Assembly: GCA_963277665.1 (NCBI GenBank)
Contig: OY728157.1
Location: 370,588,067-370,652,066 of the forward strand
Direction: 5' to 3'
Length of the DNA stretch: 64,000 bases
Origin: Viscum album
Lineage: Eukaryota; Streptophyta; Magnoliopsida; Santalales; Viscaceae
Part shown: positions 60,104 to 64,000 of the stretch, piece by piece
Position numbering within the stretch: position 1 is the first letter of the stretch
Layout: each line of letters starts with the position of its first letter
The notes under the pieces: model-generated
Seen by the model: the letters and a program-made list of their open reading frames with translations, nothing else
Told to the model about the DNA's origin: nothing
Databases searched by the model: none
Position numbers and translations under genes: made by a program

Positions 60104-60847
60104 TTAGTTCTTTGAGTTATGACCGTTATGTTTATATATCCATTGGGTTTTCAAAACGACCATTGCGTTTCCACTAATTAAGTTTACTTTAAAAGAGAAC
60201 TCGTTTTTTATTCCCTCATTCTTAAAAACATTCTTTCATAAGAGATACTTCGTTTTAAAATAAAGAGTATTCATAGAAGTAAATCTCCTCGTTTTTACAA
60301 AATCCCGATGAATACCTAGGTAGTTGAAAACTTGGTTTTCTTTTTGTGAAAAATATGTTTAGAGGGCATTTGTAATAATTATGCCTTTTGATCTCATCAA
60401 CTATGTAATTTTTGGGAAACTATTGGTCTTCAAAAGAATTTTATAAAAACAAATAGTGGAGTATTTTAAAAATAATAATGATTTTAATAGTATTGTACAA
60501 AAGGTATGTCTTTTAAAAATTTAGATCAACAGTTAAAATATTTTATCTAAACTTGAAATTGGTTCTAACATTTTGATTTAAAACTATTTGTTTTACTAAA
60601 TTCCTACATTTCACTATATTTTGAGCTAAGTATATAATAAAACTAATTTTTTATAAAAAATTGAGTGGGTCCCGGCCAGCCAAGGGCATCCTCAAGGGAC
60701 AAGCCCTCAGGCCACGGCCGAGACCCCATAGGGACCCGAGGTACCACCATCGGGCTCCCCAGGTGTGCGTGCGCGTTTTAAGAGCCAGACAGGCTAGAGG
60801 CTCGGGGTGGGCAGAGGCATGGGTTACCTAGGTCGCGTGCGGGCCCG

Positions 60848-60854
60848 TATATAA
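60848..60854 (+). promoter_or_regulatory. Upstream TATA-like box in LTR D
   Basis: TATATAA in a GC-rich context (cccgtatataaggccgcg). It may be an alternative start site, or its transcript could cover the GC block. Confidence 0.45.
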
Positions 60855-61422
60855 GGCCGCGGCTCGCGCTGTGTGAGGTTGGGCCAAGTCCCGAGGGGAC
60901 CCGCGTGTAAGGTCTTGTGTGCGTGTTTATTAGTGTTATTGAACCGAAGGCCACACGCTTTGGTTTTATACCGCGTCTTGAACTCTTTCCGTTTCGATGT
61001 GGGACGCGCTCCGCGCAACCAGGATCGTCCGATGGACATCCGTGTCGATCTCAGCCGCCCAACTCATTTTAACCGCGCGATCGCCCCTGCCCGCTTCTGT
61101 GGCCGTTCGATCTCCCCGAGACCAAATCTCGACCGCTGGTTTCTTTAAACCGACCTCTCTAATTTTTCATCCCGCTCCCTCCTCAACCGTTCGATCTCCG
61201 AGAGATCTAATCCCGGCCATCCCTTCTTCTCCCGCATCGACCCCCATCATCTTTTTCCTCGCTTCAGCAGCCGACCAGTAGTCCTGCCCAAGGACGCCAG
61301 GCCCCTCCCTCCCTCGCACTACTCCTTGACTTCCGAGCACACCCCTCCTAGGTCCCTGTTCTCCCGTCTTCCCCACATCGGTCTACGCCTGGGTCGGTTC
61401 ACCAACGAGGCACCGAGGCCTT

Positions 61423-61428
61423 TATAAA
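61423..61428 (+). promoter_or_regulatory. Main TATA box of LTR D
   Basis: TATAAA within ggcctttataaacaccc, followed about 30 bp on by a C/T-rich start region. Its distance to the LTR end (about 2.4 kb) matches that in element C. Confidence 0.65.
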
Positions 61429-61687
61429 CACCCTGCTTCGTTGAAGCCGGAGGCAGCCCCTTCCTCTCATCCTCCTTCTATTCCACGGACACCCAGCAGT
61501 CGGCTCCGAGCTTCCTCCTCAAGCACAGTAAGGGTTTTTCTCGCATTCTTACCTTGTTTCGAAATAACCTCCATTTATATACTCACGGTGTATATATATA
61601 TACAGTTTATACATATATATATATACTTAAACAACACCCTCTCAGGCTGATTTTTCTTCAAAGACTTTTGCCTTTGTGATTTTAATG

Positions 61688-61965
61688 GGTTGTATATGTA
61701 AGGGTTCCTACATGCTTGTCTTCCTTTAAATAAATATTCAGTTTATACACAACTTATATTTACATATATACACTTGATATATATGCCCCTCGGTTCTGCC
61801 TTCAAGGGTTGGCTTCGTTTTTCCAGTGGTTGTATATGTGAGGGTGCGTATATACCTTGTTTCCAATTTTTTTTTCGAAACCTGTATATACTGCTCACAT
61901 GTGTATATACAAGTCCATCGTTTATTATATATTGTGTATATATGGTTTCATATATATGTGAACGG
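61688..61965 (+). repeat. 137-bp tandem duplication and TGTATATAC-rich tract in LTR D
   Basis: 'ggttgtatatgtaagggt' at about 61688 and 'ggttgtatatgtgagggt' at about 61825 begin two diverged units, each with 'cttgt.ttcc' then 'tatatacac'-type palindromic runs. Similar GTATATAC runs extend from 61588 to 62405. This is in the transcribed leader. Confidence 0.6.
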
Positions 61966-63053
61966 TATATACACTTTGTATAAGCACGCTTACAAATTCC
62001 CCAGGTTGTTTATTTTACAATTTTATATTTTGGTTTTCAAAAGAAAAAAAATATATCGCAACCTCGTCTTTAATGTATATGGTATGTATATATATATATA
62101 GTTCGTGAATGATTTCTCCTAACTTAACCCGACCTGTTTTGGGCATCAATATTTAAATGAAATTTTTAGATATATATTTGCAAACTATGCTCTTTTGGTT
62201 TAAGTGAAGTTATGTTTGTAAAACCTTAATTTTTATACATGGTTACATTTATAACAAACCTTATATGGATTTAGTTTCAACCATGTAATTGAATTATGGT
62301 TGGAAACTTTGAGTTACCTAAGGAATTTAATAAACTTTGTTTTGAATTGTGTAAAACCCATATATATACACTTCGGGTATATATATGTGCACGTGTGTAT
62401 ATATTTATAAGAATGTTTTCTTTTATAAATAGCAGGACTTAAACTATTCTTGGATGCTGGGATGATTTTATTAAGCTATGAATTGTGTGATTTCTAAACC
62501 AACATGTTTTTTTATACACACAAATGGGCATGTTTTATTAAAAAGGCTTATCTAACATTGCCCTGTTGAGTTTTATGATAAAATATGTATTTTGGGTTCA
62601 AGGGCCGTTTACCACCGTAATTGATTTCATGTTTTTTTCTTAATATTTCTCCTTTTCCAAATATTTATAATGACAAAGATTCATCATTTAGTATATCGCT
62701 GTTTTATATGCCTTAGTGAAAAGGATGTTGTACTGAACTATGTATGACATTGATTTGTCCTTGCCCTTTTTTTTACAGTGTGAACTGTCACATCATGTAT
62801 TAGTAAAGTGTGTAATGATTCATTAATTATGTTAGTTATTATTTACATAATGCATTTTTATGACATATCACCAAATGAACTAAGAAATTGGATTACCCAA
62901 AGTGGTATGGGAAACCATGGGTAAAATTAAAACGAATGAGATATTCAAGGTGGTTTGGGACATCTTGAATATACATAACCATTTCAGTAAAGCATGAACG
63001 ATGTGGCTCACATGATAATAAAGGAAAATTTAAGGGTGTGCCCTGATAGAGCT

Positions 63054-63065
63054 CCAATGCATTGG
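63054..63065. promoter_or_regulatory. CCAATGCATTGG dyad in LTR D
   Basis: Same palindrome and flanks as in element C, in the same orientation relative to the element. Confidence 0.6.
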
Positions 63066-63843
63066 GTAAAGACATAATCTCTAGAGATGACTTTTTAGAC
63101 TGATACCTTGGTGAATAACCTTGGTAATTTTTACGACACCTCGGGGATGGACCTTGGTGAAATGAAACGATTGTCAATATTAAATGTTGATGCCACATAA
63201 TTCAAGTCATATAACAAGTTTTTCCAAGATAAAGTTCATTCATGACTGATGCCTTTAAAGTTTTTATAAAGTTCATAATTCCCTATCATTAAGCTTTAAG
63301 AATGCCTAGTGTTATCACTTAATAGAATAGTAACCAGCATATGAACATTTAGTTGTTTCCTTGTGCGCAACTCTGATTATGCATTGCTTTTAACTGTTTA
63401 AATTTATGCTCAAGTAAATCACATGTAGTACTTGTTTATAACAACCATTATCACTCCTTCAAGAATTGACGTATTCGTTTCATGTTTTTCTTGAAAACTT
63501 TGATTAAAGCATTGTTATGTTTTGTGTGTTAAAATCTTTCTTAGTGGATGTTCAAATTCTTTTAAAATAATGTTTTCAAATGTTACAGTATTTTAAATTC
63601 TTTTTAAAACCCCCTTACTGAGTATTTCAATGCTCACCCTATGTTTTGATTTAAAATTTTTAGGTGTCAGCTTTTGAAAGATGAATTGTTTCAGAAGTTT
63701 CTGGTTCCCCAGAACCCGAACCGCACACGATCCTCTGTATGGGACATGATGTGTTGTTAACAAAGTGTATTTTATTTTAAGATAACACATCATGTTCAGA
63801 AGGCACCGACTCCTATGGTTTTCTAGGGTCGGGGTCTCTACAG

Positions 63844-63856
63844 TTGATATCAGAGG
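63844..63856 (+). other. Primer-binding site of the LTR D element
   Basis: TTGATATCAGAGG, the tRNA-Met site with one change from TTGGTATCAGAG, one base after the LTR end. Confidence 0.75.
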
Positions 63857-64000
63857 TTCGGTTTGGATAACTTTGGAAAGCCAGAAACTGAAACAAAAAT
63901 ATATATATGTATATGTATTTCAATTTTATTAAAAACTGGGTTTTCTTAATTTTCGGATGGAAAATGAAGGCACCAATCTCTTATCTCTCCCCACAGAGGC
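63857..64000 (+). CDS. Leader and possible start of gag of the LTR D element (partial)
   Basis: After about 100 bp of AT-rich leader, an ATG at 63957 opens a frame (MENEGTNLLSLPTEA) that runs to the window edge. Its position after the PBS fits a gag start, but 15 codons are too few to identify a domain. Confidence 0.35.

Larger units (their letters stand above)
60661..61560 (+). promoter_or_regulatory. GC-rich promoter block of LTR D
   Basis: A sharp change from AT-rich to GC-rich DNA, with CG-rich text, a C/T-rich stretch from 61140 and two TATA boxes. The overlapping ORFs here (60824-61376, both strands) come from base composition. After the second TATA box, 'cttcctctcatcctccttc' and a GTAAGG donor-like site (61528) follow. 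Confidence 0.6.
59722..63842 (+). mobile_element. 5' LTR of a Ty3/Gypsy element (LTR D), 4.1 kb
   Basis: Starts TGTGACGCCCC and ends GGGGTCTCTACA, followed by a tRNA-Met-type PBS. It is therefore a 5' LTR on the plus strand, and the element's genes lie beyond the window. Shared blocks tie it to the other LTRs here. 'gggtgtgccc.gatagagctccaatgcattgggtaa' near 63034-63069 matches C, and 'ctgagtatttcaatgctcaccc' near 63618 matches E. A GC-rich block (60661-61560) holds two TATA boxes, and the second would give a leader of about 2.4 kb, as in C. An antisense mini-gene lies near its 5' end. Confidence 0.82.

Noticed and set aside
60824..61376. Four overlapping ORFs in the GC-rich block of LTR D
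   Set aside because: Overlapping frames on both strands in an LTR promoter block, Arg/Pro-rich and without motifs. They are composition artefacts.
1..64000. CRISPR arrays, operons, ribosome binding sites, rRNA and tRNA genes
   Set aside because: The DNA is plant nuclear. The regular repeats found are minisatellites or LTR hairpins without unique spacers of constant size, and no tRNA or rRNA signature was seen. The tRNA-Met matches are retroelement primer-binding sites only.

Overview
This is an intergenic, transposon-built stretch of a land-plant nuclear genome, almost certainly a seed plant with a large, repeat-rich genome. The evidence is very AT-rich DNA, Ty3/Gypsy elements primed by initiator tRNA-Met with LTRs of 2.8-4.1 kb, a CACTA (En/Spm-type) DNA transposon with TNP2-like transposase remains, and no intact host gene. 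The species cannot be named from the sequence alone. Nearly all coding sequence is broken by stops and frameshifts.

Layout: (1) 1-6745 is unassigned AT-rich DNA with old tandem duplications. (2) 6747-9565 is a minus-strand Gypsy 5' LTR with primer-binding site (LTR A) but no recognisable internal genes. (3) 9781-10371 is rich in short perfect inverted repeats. (4) 10375-23034 is a complete CACTA element with GGA target duplications. It holds a TNP2 transposase pseudogene and a second, Ptta/En-Spm-like pseudogene, and is interrupted by a plus-strand Gypsy solo LTR (LTR E, 18789-22446) with several hairpin-bearing tandem repeats. (5) 23038-26545 is AT-rich and contains a 36-bp minisatellite. 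(6) 26546-51602 is a very old minus-strand Gypsy element (B). A younger minus-strand Gypsy element (C, 34025-46537, 12.5 kb, 5-bp duplication 'catta') is nested in its gag region. C has 3.9-kb LTRs, PBS, polypurine tract and decayed gag-protease-RT-RNaseH-integrase-chromodomain, fitting the Tekay/Del chromovirus clade. (7) 51603-59721 holds degenerate repeats, an (AT)12 tract, a 27-bp minisatellite and a doubtful reverse-transcriptase relic. (8) 59722-64000 is the 5' LTR (D), PBS and first few gag codons of a plus-strand Gypsy element that runs off the window.

Three observations stand out. First, LTR D carries on its antisense strand a compact, undamaged mini-gene: TATA box, strong start context, a 55-codon ORF for a two-helix membrane protein, and AATAAA, all within about 255 bp. 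Second, element C's transcribed LTR leader carries 65-nt multi-tier hairpins spaced exactly 208 bp apart, each with a CGTACGTACG-type palindrome. The related old element B keeps the inner stem with both members of two base pairs changed. Third, solo LTR E independently carries arrays of hairpins (165-, 97- and 54-bp units), one with a paired change. Together they suggest that structured, tandemly repeated leader RNA is a theme of these elements.
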